The notes under the pieces were generated by a model that had not been told where the DNA came from, made no database searches, and was given only the letters and a program-made list of their open reading frames with translations. From positions 1-57,609 of the forward strand of contig JAOUIH010000014.1 in the NCBI GenBank assembly GCA_029884165.1: DNA of 57,609 bases, written 5' to 3'. Each line of letters opens with the position of its first letter. Positions within the stretch are counted from its first letter, which is position 1. Shown in pieces: positions 1 to 8,063 of the stretch. Source of the stretch: Gammaproteobacteria bacterium (GTDB taxonomy: Bacteria; Pseudomonadota; Gammaproteobacteria; Steroidobacterales; Woeseiaceae). The translations under genes were made by a program, and so were the position numbers.

Positions 1-590
1 CAGTCGGCGGCAATCTCGACCAGCGCATCGAGCAGTGGTTGCGCGCCGGGACTCAACTCGTCGCCGGCCCCCGGAAAGTCGATGCGCCTGCCCTCGATCG
101 CCCGGTCGAACAGGGTGCGGCACATGTCGTCGAAGGACAGCGACGGGCTGACCACGACAATGTCGCTCACCAGCACCATCCCCGGCAAAAGGGCTGGCCT
201 GATTCTCTCGACGGACGCCGACGCCTTCTGTCCGTCGGAGCTTACTCCGCGTATCAGCAACTCGTCCGTTCGAATGTGGGCAACGGCGCTTTCGGTGTCC
301 GCGATCGCCCGCAGTGTGAGATCCGTTACGAGCGACCAGCCGACTGGCAGGCTCTCACGAATCTCGAGGATGACATCCGCGCGCAATTCCGGGAGGTACT
401 CCCGCAGTGTCTGGCGCAGAATGACCTCGTGGGCCGTCGAGCTGACGTGACCTTGCAGGCGTACGCTCGAAGAGCCACGTTCGATGTGCATCGAAGCCGT
501 TGCGCTCGGCGCATCGTCCATGTCGCCGGCAGCCGTGCAAAGGACCGGCACGAGGAGGATGCTTACCGAGAGGCTGATCCGGCCGCGCAC
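1..590 (-). CDS. OmpA-family periplasmic/outer-membrane protein with BON-like region (3' end outside window)
   Basis: The frame stays open from a GTG at 590 through the left edge, so about 196 residues are visible and the C-terminus is missing. The N-terminus (VRGRISLSVSILLVPVLC...) looks like a signal peptide. It is followed by a BON-like stretch (SSVRLQGHVSS) and a second similar stretch (ELLIRGVSSDG). The last visible part (DDMCRTLF..., then RRIDFPGAGDELSPGAQPLL) matches the start of an OmpA/MotB peptidoglycan-binding domain. It begins 12 nt after the stop of the upstream HhH/coiled-coil gene, so the two are probably co-transcribed. Family knowledge suggests an envelope anchoring role; the exact function is unknown. 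GTG is chosen because it is the only start that leaves a complete signal sequence after the upstream stop. Confidence 0.7.
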   Translation of the reverse strand, partial: MRGRISLSVSILLVPVLCTAAGDMDDAPSATASMHIERGSSSVRLQGHVSSTAHEVILRQTLREYLPELRADVILEIRESLPVGWSLVTDLTLRAIADTESAVAHIRTDELLIRGVSSDGQKASASVERIRPALLPGMVLVSDIVVVSPSLSFDDMCRTLFDRAIEGRRIDFPGAGDELSPGAQPLLDALVEIAAD

Positions 591-602
591 GCGAGTTCGG
601 CT

Positions 603-1781
603 TCAGTCCTGGTCCGGATTCTTCTGTTGTTGGAGCATGCGGGCCTGGCCGATCCAGTCCTCGCGGTATATCCGGCTGCGAAAGCCCTTGAGCTGGCGCG
701 CAACCCGGTCGATTTCAAACTCGCTCAGGGTCGCTATCTGTTCGTATCGATAAATGCCCAGATCGTTTAGCGTCTTCTCTATCGCGGGGCCGACGCCCTT
801 TATCTGTTGAAGGTCATCACGATCGCCAGGCTGATCGTCTGCGGCCGGCAGCTCGTAGTCGAGGCTCTTCGGTCCTTCGGCGCCGTCAAGCGACACGTCG
901 ACTGCCATATCGTTGCCTGAGTCGCCAGCAGCAAATACTTCCGCTGCCTCGTGGTCAGCGCTACCATCATGCGGAGTAAGATCGACGCCGTCCTCGGCAA
1001 GCAGCCGGTCAAAGACACTTTCGGCCGCGGCCTCTTCATTCGCCGTATCACTGTCTGTCGCCTCGACGTCGTCGCTGTCCGTCGGCGCGTCGATATCGGG
1101 CACCGCCTGCGCGGATGTGAAGTCGTACTGCTCGTTGGATGCATCCAGGCCGTTTGCGAGAGGGCTGGATTCGGCCGGATCGATGCGCGTCTGCCCGGAG
1201 CTCAGGAGGTTTTCCAGGTCGGCAATACGCTCCCTGGCCTGGTCGAGTTCTACCTCGAGCTGCTGAGCTTCGAGGTCACGGGTCCGGAAGCGCTCGATCA
1301 GAGGCGGCAATCGGTTTTGCCAGTTCTCCAGTTCCCGATTGAGGCGAGCGATCTTGTCGTCCCGCTCGCGAAGAGAGCGACTGGCCGCTTCCTGCCGCCC
1401 GGCACGCTGATCCATGTCGTTTTGCAGCCGGGTGCGCTCCGCGAGCGCGGACTCGAGGTTGGCGCGAATGTCCTTTAATTGGCGCTGCAGTTCGTCCCTG
1501 CGGGCAAAGGCCTCGCGCAGCGACTCCGTGAGTTCCCTTGCGCGAAGATCCGAGTCCTTGCGCGATGCCTGGAACTGGCTTATCTGCTCCATCAGCGACT
1601 TGGTCTGCGCGGCGATGCGATTGTGCTCGGACTTCTGGGCTGCAATCTGTTCCCGCCAGCCGTCGTTTATAGCCTGCTTTTCCCGATCGCAGCGGCCGGA
1701 GCGGAGGAACCACCCTGCGACAATACCGGCGAGGGCCATTGCGGCCAGGAGGACTAACTCGATCGGCGTGAGTTCAGGCAT
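603..1781 (-). CDS. Membrane-anchored coiled-coil protein with C-terminal helix-hairpin-helix domain
   Basis: A 392-residue protein. One membrane helix lies near the N-terminus (about residues 7-26), followed by a long charged Q/R/E-rich coiled coil (about 35-190). An acidic low-complexity region (about 195-320) comes next. The C-terminal region contains LQQIKGVGPAIEKTLNDLGI, a helix-hairpin-helix/SAM-like motif found at the C-terminus of many proteobacterial membrane proteins of unknown function. It probably sits in the inner membrane with a cytoplasmic coiled coil. The downstream OmpA-like gene follows after 12 nt, suggesting an operon that couples an inner-membrane factor with an envelope protein. 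No enzymatic motif is visible and the role of the HhH domain, whether for DNA or protein binding, is not known. Confidence 0.75.
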   Translation of the reverse strand: MPELTPIELVLLAAMALAGIVAGWFLRSGRCDREKQAINDGWREQIAAQKSEHNRIAAQTKSLMEQISQFQASRKDSDLRARELTESLREAFARRDELQRQLKDIRANLESALAERTRLQNDMDQRAGRQEAASRSLRERDDKIARLNRELENWQNRLPPLIERFRTRDLEAQQLEVELDQARERIADLENLLSSGQTRIDPAESSPLANGLDASNEQYDFTSAQAVPDIDAPTDSDDVEATDSDTANEEAAAESVFDRLLAEDGVDLTPHDGSADHEAAEVFAAGDSGNDMAVDVSLDGAEGPKSLDYELPAADDQPGDRDDLQQIKGVGPAIEKTLNDLGIYRYEQIATLSEFEIDRVARQLKGFRSRIYREDWIGQARMLQQQKNPDQD

Positions 1782-1954
1782 GCCAAGCTCTCCGTGGCGT
1801 ATTCCGCCGCTTGGGAAGATCGAATTAGATCATAATGTTACAGTAAGTGTCGCCGGGCTGACCAGCACCTCGTTCACGAGTGGAGCCGGATTGTTGCCGA
1901 CTGTGCGGCGTTCTGTATGATCCGCGGCCCAGCGCCAGACATTAAAGAACAGCC

Positions 1955-3793
1955 ATGAACGAACACCACATCGTCGTCAGCATCGTGGCGGTTGCGGGTC
2001 TCGGCATTGCCGGGCAGTGGCTTGCCTGGCGTTTGCGGATGCCGGCAATCGTGTTCCTTGCGGCCATCGGCCTGCTGGTCGGGCCAGGCCTGGGACTAAT
2101 CGAGCCGAGCCGGGACTTCGGCGAGTTTCTGCGCCCGGTCGTTAGTCTTTGCGTCGCAATAATCCTGTTCGAAGGCGGCTTGAGCCTGCAGCTCAGCGAG
2201 CTCAAGCAGGCCGCCGTCGGTGTGCGCAGGCTCGTCTATGCGGGGGTACCCCTGGCATGGACCTGCAACAGCCTTTGTGCGCATTACATTGGCGGGCTCG
2301 ACTGGCCCGTATCGCTGGTATTCGGCGCGATCATGGTCGTAACCGGCCCGACCGTCATCATGCCAATGCTGCGCCACGCCGGGTTGAACCGGCGAACCGC
2401 TTCCTATCTGAAGTGGGAGGGCATTGTTAACGACCCAATAGGGGCGTTGCTCGCCGTTCTCGTTTTCCAGTTCTTCATCTTTCAGCAGACTGGCTCGGGT
2501 ATCGAGGAAGTCGCCGCAGGCCTGGGTCTTGCAATCGTTGCCAGCGTCCTGCTCGGCGGACTGGGCGGCTGGGCCATAGCCCGGGCTATTCGAGCCGGCA
2601 GTGTGCCGGAGTACCTGAAGAGTCCCATTCTGCTGAGCATGGTGCTGGTGGTGTACGCGCTGTCGAACCTGGTCCAGCACGAAGCCGGGCTGTTGACGGT
2701 GACCGTCATGGGCATCGTTGTCGGCAACATGAACCTGCCGGGTATCAGCGACCTTAAACGGTTCAAGGAATACATCACGATCATGCTCGTGTCCGTCGTG
2801 TTCGTGGCACTGACCGCCGATCTCGACATTGGCTCACTCGGCGCGATCGGCTGGCGAGGTGTCGCCCTGGTCGCATCTCTGTTGCTGCTGGCGCGGCCCG
2901 TCGCAATCATGCTGGCGACGATCGGCGCCGGTATGCAATTCCGGGAGCGCGTGCTGCTCGCCTGGATAGCGCCGCGCGGCATCGTGGCCGCGGCTACGGC
3001 CGGCGTCATGGGGCCGGCCCTGGTCGATGCCGGATATCGGGCCGAGGCGCTGCTGCCCCTCGTATTTGCGATGGTTTTCGCAACGGTCTTCTTGCACGGC
3101 CTGAGCCTGAACTGGCTGTCGAACCGGCTGGGCCTCGCCTCCAAGCAGCGCGACGGCATACTCATAGTCGGCGCATCGCCATGGTCCGTCGAGCTGGCCC
3201 GTACACTGCAAGCGATGAAGCTCAACGTACTGCTGGCCGACACTTCCTGGCATAACCTGCGCCCCGCCCGGCTTGCTGGCGTACCGGTCTTCTACGGCGA
3301 AATCCTGTCGGAGTTCGCCGAGGAATCCGTCGAACTCGCTCACATTCGCGCCGTTCTGGCGGCGACCAGTAACGACGCATACAACGCGCTGGTTTGCACG
3401 GCCCTCGCGCCGGAAATCGGGCGGCAGCAGGTTCTGCAACTCGCGCTCGGCACAGCCGACCCGGAGGAAGATCCGAAGGCCCTGGCCCGACCGCGGCGAG
3501 GCGGCATTGCATTCGACAGGGACGCATATTTCGAGCAGTTGTGGCGCCACCTGGTCAGGGACTGGAAATTTTCGAAAACCCGATTGACCGACGAATACGG
3601 ATATGCCGAATTCTGCGCTGATCTGCCGGACGACGCCCTCAGGATCATGCTTATTCGGGACACGAAAGACCTGCAGTTCGTCGCCGCGGATGAGGAACTC
3701 GACCCGGAGCCTGGGACGACCATCGTATACTTTGCCCGCGAACGAGATGTGGGAAAAGCAGAGGAGCAGCATGCTGAAGCCGGCCAGGGCTGA
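1955..3793 (+). CDS. Sodium(cation):proton antiporter, CPA family, with TrkA-N domain
   Basis: A 612-residue protein. About 12 hydrophobic segments fill residues 1-390 and have the cation/proton antiporter fold: FEGGLSL and the intramembrane VNDPIGALLA motif carrying the Asn-Asp pair typical of electroneutral CPA1-type exchangers. After residue 395 comes a Rossmann-like TrkA-N/RCK domain beginning RDGILIVGASPWSVELAR, with a second conserved stretch (AVLAATSNDAYNALV). Such domains gate transport in response to NAD(H) or other nucleotides. The protein would exchange Na+ or K+ for H+ across the inner membrane for pH and ion homeostasis. The downstream hydrolase gene overlaps its end by 23 nt. 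The ion specificity cannot be read from sequence. Confidence 0.85.
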   Translation: MNEHHIVVSIVAVAGLGIAGQWLAWRLRMPAIVFLAAIGLLVGPGLGLIEPSRDFGEFLRPVVSLCVAIILFEGGLSLQLSELKQAAVGVRRLVYAGVPLAWTCNSLCAHYIGGLDWPVSLVFGAIMVVTGPTVIMPMLRHAGLNRRTASYLKWEGIVNDPIGALLAVLVFQFFIFQQTGSGIEEVAAGLGLAIVASVLLGGLGGWAIARAIRAGSVPEYLKSPILLSMVLVVYALSNLVQHEAGLLTVTVMGIVVGNMNLPGISDLKRFKEYITIMLVSVVFVALTADLDIGSLGAIGWRGVALVASLLLLARPVAIMLATIGAGMQFRERVLLAWIAPRGIVAAATAGVMGPALVDAGYRAEALLPLVFAMVFATVFLHGLSLNWLSNRLGLASKQRDGILIVGASPWSVELARTLQAMKLNVLLADTSWHNLRPARLAGVPVFYGEILSEFAEESVELAHIRAVLAATSNDAYNALVCTALAPEIGRQQVLQLALGTADPEEDPKALARPRRGGIAFDRDAYFEQLWRHLVRDWKFSKTRLTDEYGYAEFCADLPDDALRIMLIRDTKDLQFVAADEELDPEPGTTIVYFARERDVGKAEEQHAEAGQG

Positions 3794-4409
3794 AGAAGTA
3801 AGCATCGCAGGGCCCGCAGGGCGGCTGGAGTGCATGCTGGAAAAGCCAGCGGCAGGTCACTCGCAGGGCTGCGCGATCGTGTGCCACCCGCATCCGCTGC
3901 ACGGTGGAACCATGCACAACAAGGTCGTGCACACGCTCGCTCGAGCGTTCATTGCCCAGGGGCTGGCAACCCTGCGGTTCAACTTCCGCGGCGTGAGTGC
4001 AAGCGAAGGCAGCCACGATAACGGTGTCGGCGAGGTCGACGACGTGCTGGCAGCGGTCGACTGGATGGCCGGCAGGTACCCGGGACTCCCGGTCTGGCTG
4101 GGCGGCTTTTCCTTCGGTGGCGCGATGGCAATTCGGGCCGCAACCCGTCGCGACGTCGCCGGACTGATCAGTGTTGCGCCGGCCGCCTACCGCTTCGCCG
4201 GAGACCTGGCCGCGCAGCCGTCGTGCCCCTGGCTGATCGTGCACGGCGAGGCTGACGAACTCGTGCCGGTGGAAGAAACGATCGAGTGGGTAAACTCGAT
4301 GGAGCCCGGGCCGGAACTCGAGGTTTTCGCCGGCACCAGCCATTTTTTTCACGGCAAGCTCGTCGAACTCAGGAATTCCGTCAGCGACTTCGTGGGCAGG
4401 CACAGCTGA
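3771..4409 (+). CDS. Alpha/beta hydrolase (small serine hydrolase)
   Basis: A 212-residue cytoplasmic protein starting at an ATG preceded by GAGGAG (3761-3766) and overlapping the antiporter gene by 23 nt in another frame. The alpha/beta-hydrolase fold is shown by CHPHPLHGGTMHNKVV near residue 38 (oxyanion region), the nucleophile elbow GFSFGG, the acid-bearing loop VHGEADELVP and the late catalytic histidine in AGTSHFFHG. It resembles the family annotated as alpha/beta hydrolase or dienelactone-hydrolase-like proteins (COG2945). Substrate is unknown. Translation is likely coupled to the antiporter. A bidirectional terminator follows about 60 nt downstream. Confidence 0.85.
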   Translation: MLKPARAEEVSIAGPAGRLECMLEKPAAGHSQGCAIVCHPHPLHGGTMHNKVVHTLARAFIAQGLATLRFNFRGVSASEGSHDNGVGEVDDVLAAVDWMAGRYPGLPVWLGGFSFGGAMAIRAATRRDVAGLISVAPAAYRFAGDLAAQPSCPWLIVHGEADELVPVEETIEWVNSMEPGPELEVFAGTSHFFHGKLVELRNSVSDFVGRHS

Positions 4410-4470
4410 CGGCAAGGGCAGGAAGGTCCTGCGCTGTACCAGGGGCAAGGCGGATACCGAAATCGCGGGC

Positions 4471-4500
4471 AAAAAAAACCGGGCCGAAGCCCGGTTTTTG
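4471..4500. terminator. Bidirectional Rho-independent terminator between hydrolase and HU-like gene
   Basis: A hairpin CCGGGC-CGAA-GCCCGG (4479-4494) has eight A on the left and five T on the right. It can therefore end the rightward antiporter-hydrolase transcript and the leftward HU-like transcript that converges on it. Confidence 0.85.
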
Positions 4501-4521
4501 AATCCGAGTCGGTCCAGCCGC

Positions 4522-4854
4522 TCAGACCATGTCTTTCAGGCCTTTCAGCGCCGCGACCTTGACGGTCTTCGATGCCGGCTTGGCCTTGAAGATCATCTCC
4601 TGGCCGGTGAACGGATTGATGCCCTTCCGTTCCTTGGTGGCCGGCTTCTTCACGACGCGCATCTTGACGAGGCCCGGAACGGTGAAAATGCCCGGCGCAT
4701 TACGACCGCCCAGGTTCTTCTTGATCTGACCTGCCAGTGCATCGAATACAGCCGCGACGTCCTTGCGGGTCAGGCCGGTGTCTTCTGCGATCTGGGCGAA
4801 AATCTGCGACTTCGTCGGTGCCTTTTTGGCGCCGCCATTGCTATTTGCTGCCAT
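4522..4854 (-). CDS. HU-family DNA-binding protein
   Basis: A 110-residue nucleoid-type protein. Residues 15 onward follow the HU/IHF fold: TKSQIFAQIAEDTGLTRKDV (helices 1-2), GIFTVPGLVKMRVV (saddle) and the DNA-binding arm around KGINPFTGQEMIFKAKPASK. The N-terminal 12 residues (ANSNGGAKKAP) are a short basic tail not present in E. coli HU. The ATG at 4854 is preferred over a longer frame because AGGAGT lies 12 nt upstream. It is convergent with the hydrolase gene across a shared terminator. It should bend or compact DNA; a sequence-specific role is not implied. Confidence 0.9.
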   Translation of the reverse strand: MAANSNGGAKKAPTKSQIFAQIAEDTGLTRKDVAAVFDALAGQIKKNLGGRNAPGIFTVPGLVKMRVVKKPATKERKGINPFTGQEMIFKAKPASKTVKVAALKGLKDMV

Positions 4855-5015
4855 GAAAAAATGACTCCTGAAGAACAACGAAAGCGGGCAATACCCCGCA
4901 AAAACCGCGGCACGATACCACAAGTATCGCGGGTTGGTAAGGCGTAAAGGTCACTATTTTGCGGGAAAAACAGCGTTTTTAGGCTTGCGCCCGCCGGTCG
5001 CCATTTGCCGACAGC

Positions 5016-5489
5016 TCAGTCGGTATAGAACTCGCGTTTGAATCGAACATCCGACGGCATCGTCTTGCCCTCCGGCGTCACGCTTATATCGAAGATCAGG
5101 GTTTCACGATTAGCAACCGCAGTCTCTCCGATGTAATAAATGGCGTCCTGCTCCTCGATCTGCCGCATGGTGATGTTTTTCAGCTGTCCGGTAAGGTTCT
5201 GCGTCTTGACCGACACTGCACCCGTCACGGACCGCCCGGTCGCCTTGGAGATGATCGAAACCGTCAGCATTGCCCGGTTCTTGCTCCTGACGATGCTATA
5301 CGCCCGGGCGACTTCCGGTGGCAACTGGTCGGTAAGCTGGGCGCTGAAGTGGATGTCATGGTCACCAATGTCTGCCGACGAAGCGCCGGCAGGCTCGGCC
5401 TGCGGAACGGTTGCATTTTCCCCCGGGCCGCCGCAGGCGGCCAGCAGCGCCCCGAGCGCCAGTATTGTTGTCGTTCTGGTGGCCAACAT
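5016..5489 (-). CDS. DUF4426 lipoprotein
   Basis: A 157-residue predicted lipoprotein. The N-terminus MLATRTTTILALGALLAAC has a lipobox (LAAC, Cys19), followed by a short linker and a beta-rich domain (DIHFSAQLTDQLPPEVA..., SIVRSKNRAMLTVSI, ...SDVRFKREFYTD) typical of DUF4426. This family is commonly found at the end of the yggS-proC-yggT-yggU cluster in gammaproteobacteria, as here. Function is unknown. The 105-nt gap before it contains a plausible promoter of its own, so it may be transcribed independently as well as from the operon. Confidence 0.85.
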   Translation of the reverse strand: MLATRTTTILALGALLAACGGPGENATVPQAEPAGASSADIGDHDIHFSAQLTDQLPPEVARAYSIVRSKNRAMLTVSIISKATGRSVTGAVSVKTQNLTGQLKNITMRQIEEQDAIYYIGETAVANRETLIFDISVTPEGKTMPSDVRFKREFYTD

Positions 5490-5529
5490 GATTCCGTTCC
5501 CCCCGATACGGCTTGTCGAACACTGCCAG

Positions 5530-5557
5530 ACTATAGCCGATTGCGGCCACTTGTCCT
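5530..5557 (-). promoter_or_regulatory. Candidate sigma-70 promoter for the DUF4426 lipoprotein gene
   Basis: On the minus strand AGGACA (5557-5552) and TATAGT (5535-5530) are separated by 16 nt and lie about 45 nt before the lipoprotein ATG. The match is four of six and five of six bases. It is inferred from sequence only. Confidence 0.35.
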
Positions 5558-5594
5558 ATCCCGGCCGCATCCTGCGGGAGAACCGCGTGCCCGT

Positions 5595-5870
5595 TCAGGC
5601 ATCCAGGTCCGGAAACTCGGGCTCGACCGGGCTGCCCGAGATCCGGAAGAGCTTGTCGCGGGCGCTCGCTCCTCGCAGGAGTTCCACGCGCGACTGCGGC
5701 ACACCGTAAGCAAGCGCAAGTTGCCGGGCGACGTCCCTGTTTGCCCTGCCGTCTGCGGGCGCCGCGGTCGTCCGGACTCGCAGCGAGCCATTCTTCCAGC
5801 CCTGTATCTCGTTGCGGCTGCTCTTTGGCTGGACGCGGACCTGGACGGTGACTGAGCCGTGGTGGTCCAT
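5595..5870 (-). CDS. yggU: DUF167 family protein YggU
   Basis: A 91-residue protein of the DUF167/YggU family. Conserved features are the early beta strand TVQVRVQPKSSRNEI, the APADGRAN segment followed by a helix, and VELLRGASARDKLFRI near the end. Family structures show a small alpha/beta fold without known catalytic activity. The ATG at 5870 is chosen because it gives the usual family length. It starts 8 nt after the YggT stop, so the two are translated as part of one operon with proC and yggS. Confidence 0.9.
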   Translation of the reverse strand: MDHHGSVTVQVRVQPKSSRNEIQGWKNGSLRVRTTAAPADGRANRDVARQLALAYGVPQSRVELLRGASARDKLFRISGSPVEPEFPDLDA

Positions 5871-5878
5871 GGTCGAGC

Positions 5879-6427
5879 TCAGAACGGGATCGGCCGCAGG
5901 CTTTGCAGGAAGATCTCCACGGCCTTCAGGATCACGATCGCGAATATCGGCGATACGTCGAGTCCGCCTATCGGCGGGATGATGCGCCGGAATGGCCGCA
6001 AAACCGGGTCGGCGAGCGAGCCCGCCATTGCGCTGATCGGATTGTAGGCATGCGGCGCGACCCAGCTCAGGATGATGCGGATCAGGATCGCGAAAAAGAA
6101 AAGATTCAGGCTCAGCGTGCAAAGCCTGAGTAGCGACATCACGGTTAGTGCCCCGGCTCCCGCGCGGGTCCCCGCTATGACGAGCAGGGCAAGCAGCACG
6201 ACGTACTGGATAACGAATGTAACCAGGACGGTGGCGGTATCGATGCGCCCGATCGGTGGCACGACGCGGCGCACCGGCAGGACGAGCGGCGACGTGAAGC
6301 GCAGGATGCCCTGTGCGATCGGGTTTCGGAAGTCGGCCCGGAGCAGCGGCAGCCAGAAGCGCAGCAGGAACAGCAACAGCACCAGCTGTGCCAGGGTGTC
6401 GATGATGAAATAGAGCGCCTGCGTCAT
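5879..6427 (-). CDS. yggT: YggT family integral membrane protein
   Basis: A 182-residue protein with two copies of the YGGT repeat. Each repeat has two membrane helices, and each carries a conserved motif: ADFRNPIAQGILRFTSPLV then PPIGRID, and NPISAMAGSLADPVL then PPIGGLD. In E. coli YggT has been linked to osmotic or ion-stress tolerance, but its molecular activity is not settled. The ATG at 6427 is used because it places the first membrane helix at residues 5-25 as in relatives. It lies 13 nt downstream of proC and 8 nt upstream of yggU. Confidence 0.92.
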   Translation of the reverse strand: MTQALYFIIDTLAQLVLLLFLLRFWLPLLRADFRNPIAQGILRFTSPLVLPVRRVVPPIGRIDTATVLVTFVIQYVVLLALLVIAGTRAGAGALTVMSLLRLCTLSLNLFFFAILIRIILSWVAPHAYNPISAMAGSLADPVLRPFRRIIPPIGGLDVSPIFAIVILKAVEIFLQSLRPIPF

Positions 6428-6440
6428 CGGTTCGATTCGC

Positions 6441-7271
6441 CTAGTTGCTTTTTGCTTCGTTGGCCAGCTCGATTGCGCGGTTTCGCGCAACGCGTATGGC
6501 CGCCTCAAAGATATCACGGACGCCGGCTTCATCCAGGTGTTCGAAAGCCGCCTGGGTCGTGCCGCCCGGCGAACGGACCCTGTCGACCATGGCAGACATC
6601 GACTCCGTTTCGGCAGCGGCCAGCGACGTCGCGCCCCGCGCGGTTTCCACGGCGAGTGACCGGGCCGTGTCGGGGTCGAGACCGAAATGAATCCCGGACT
6701 CGATCATGATATCGATAAGTAAGTAAAAATAAGCAGGGCCGGTGCCCGAAATGGCCGTCACCGCGTCCATGTGAATTTCATCGTCTACCCAGACAACCCG
6801 GCCAACAGCGGACATGATCGCCTCCGCCAGCTCCCGCTGAGCTTCGTTCGCCCTGGCGTTCGCGATCATTGCTGAAATTCCCTGATCGATCAGGGCCGGC
6901 TGGTTCGGCATCACGCGCACGACGCAGTTGCCGCCGCCGAGCCATTCGTCAATATCGTCCAGGCGTGGACCTGCGGCTATCGACATGATGAGCGGCCGGT
7001 TCCGCCGCACGATTCCGGCCAGTTCCATGCAAACAGTCTTCAGGATCTGCGGTTTTACAGCGAACAACAGTACCTCGGCGCGGTCGGCAACGGAGGCGTT
7101 GTCTTCGGTCACCATCGCGCCGTAAAGCTCTTTGCGCAACATCGCGCCCTGGCCCGGCCTGGGCTCGGAGACGAAAAGGTCTGTCGCGTGCATTCCCCCA
7201 CGCAACAAACCGCCCGCGATGGCCCTGGCCATGTTGCCCCCGCCGATGAGGCCGACCTTGTTCTTTATCAC
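6441..7271 (-). CDS. proC: Pyrroline-5-carboxylate reductase
   Basis: A 276-residue enzyme that catalyses the last step of proline synthesis, reducing pyrroline-5-carboxylate with NAD(P)H. The N-terminal Rossmann motif is VGLIGGGNMARAIAGGLL. The conserved MPNQPALIDQG and the C-terminal dimerisation signature (AISGTGPAYFYLL, RSPGGTTQAAFEHLDEAG) are present. Length matches the family (about 270). It lies between yggS and yggT, the usual arrangement in gammaproteobacteria, suggesting links between PLP homeostasis and amino-acid metabolism. Confidence 0.97.
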   Translation of the reverse strand: MIKNKVGLIGGGNMARAIAGGLLRGGMHATDLFVSEPRPGQGAMLRKELYGAMVTEDNASVADRAEVLLFAVKPQILKTVCMELAGIVRRNRPLIMSIAAGPRLDDIDEWLGGGNCVVRVMPNQPALIDQGISAMIANARANEAQRELAEAIMSAVGRVVWVDDEIHMDAVTAISGTGPAYFYLLIDIMIESGIHFGLDPDTARSLAVETARGATSLAAAETESMSAMVDRVRSPGGTTQAAFEHLDEAGVRDIFEAAIRVARNRAIELANEAKSN

Positions 7272-7295
7272 GCTCCGTTGCCTCCGTGTTGCGCG

Positions 7296-7979
7296 TCAGT
7301 CCCGCGCGCCGAAAATTGCCGTGCCGATGCGTACTATCGTGGCGCCCTCCTGGATCGCGGCTTCGTAATCATCGGACATGCCCATCGACAGGGTATCAAG
7401 ATCGAGGCCGTCTGCGCAGAGTTCATCGAGTAGCCGGCGAAGCTCGGCGAACGGCTTCCTTTGCTCGCTGAAACCCGCGCGGATTGCCGGAATGCACATC
7501 AGCCCGCGGAGCCTGATCCCGGGCAGCCGGGCAACGCAGGCGGCGAGTTCGGGAAGGTCTTCGCTCAGCACGCCAGACTTGCCCTCTTCGCGGTCTACGT
7601 TGACCTGGATGCAGACATTCAGGTCGGGCGCGTGCTGCGGCCGTTGCTCGCTCAGGCGCCTGGCAATCTTCGCCCGATCGATCGTGTGCACCCACTGGAA
7701 AGATTCGGCTACCGCTCGCGACTTGTTCGTCTGCAAATGACCGATGAAGTGCCATACCAGGTCCTTGCGGCCGGCGGCTTCGATCTTCGTGACGCCTTCC
7801 TGGACGAAGTTCTCTCCGAAGTCCAGCTGGCCGGCTGCTGCAGCCTCGAGAATCGCTTCCACCGGCTTTTTCTTGCTGACGGCGAGCAGCCGTACCGAAT
7901 CCGGAGAGCGACCGGCACGCAGGGCAGCCTCGGCCAGCAAATCGTGGATTTTCCCCAAGTTTTCCGTGATGTTAATCAC
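7296..7979 (-). CDS. yggS: YggS/PLPBP family pyridoxal phosphate homeostasis protein
   Basis: A 227-residue single-domain PLP-binding protein (alanine-racemase-like barrel without racemase activity) that buffers free PLP. The PLP lysine lies in LLAVSKKKP, and FGENFVQEG and WHFIGHLQTNKS are family signatures; GMSDDYEAAI is the phosphate-binding loop. I chose a GTG at 7979 because VINITENLGKIHDLL aligns with the N-terminus of E. coli YggS; an ATG at 8015 in the same frame would add 12 residues. It heads the minus-strand yggS-proC-yggT-yggU operon and is divergent from pilT. Confidence 0.92.
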   Translation of the reverse strand: MINITENLGKIHDLLAEAALRAGRSPDSVRLLAVSKKKPVEAILEAAAAGQLDFGENFVQEGVTKIEAAGRKDLVWHFIGHLQTNKSRAVAESFQWVHTIDRAKIARRLSEQRPQHAPDLNVCIQVNVDREEGKSGVLSEDLPELAACVARLPGIRLRGLMCIPAIRAGFSEQRKPFAELRRLLDELCADGLDLDTLSMGMSDDYEAAIQEGATIVRIGTAIFGARD

Positions 7980-8063
7980 GTTTTGCTCGCAGTGCTCCGC
8001 TATACTAGGCAACATTCGGCCGGGGTTATGGTAAGTCGGCCGGCAATATCCAGAGGAAAATGT
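7980..8063. promoter_or_regulatory. Divergent promoter region between yggS and pilT
   Basis: This 84-bp gap must hold control signals for both yggS (left) and pilT (right). TATACT at 8001-8006 is a fair rightward -10 hexamer, but no good -35 is seen at the right distance. AGAGGA at 8052-8057 is the ribosome binding site of pilT. Confidence 0.3.
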
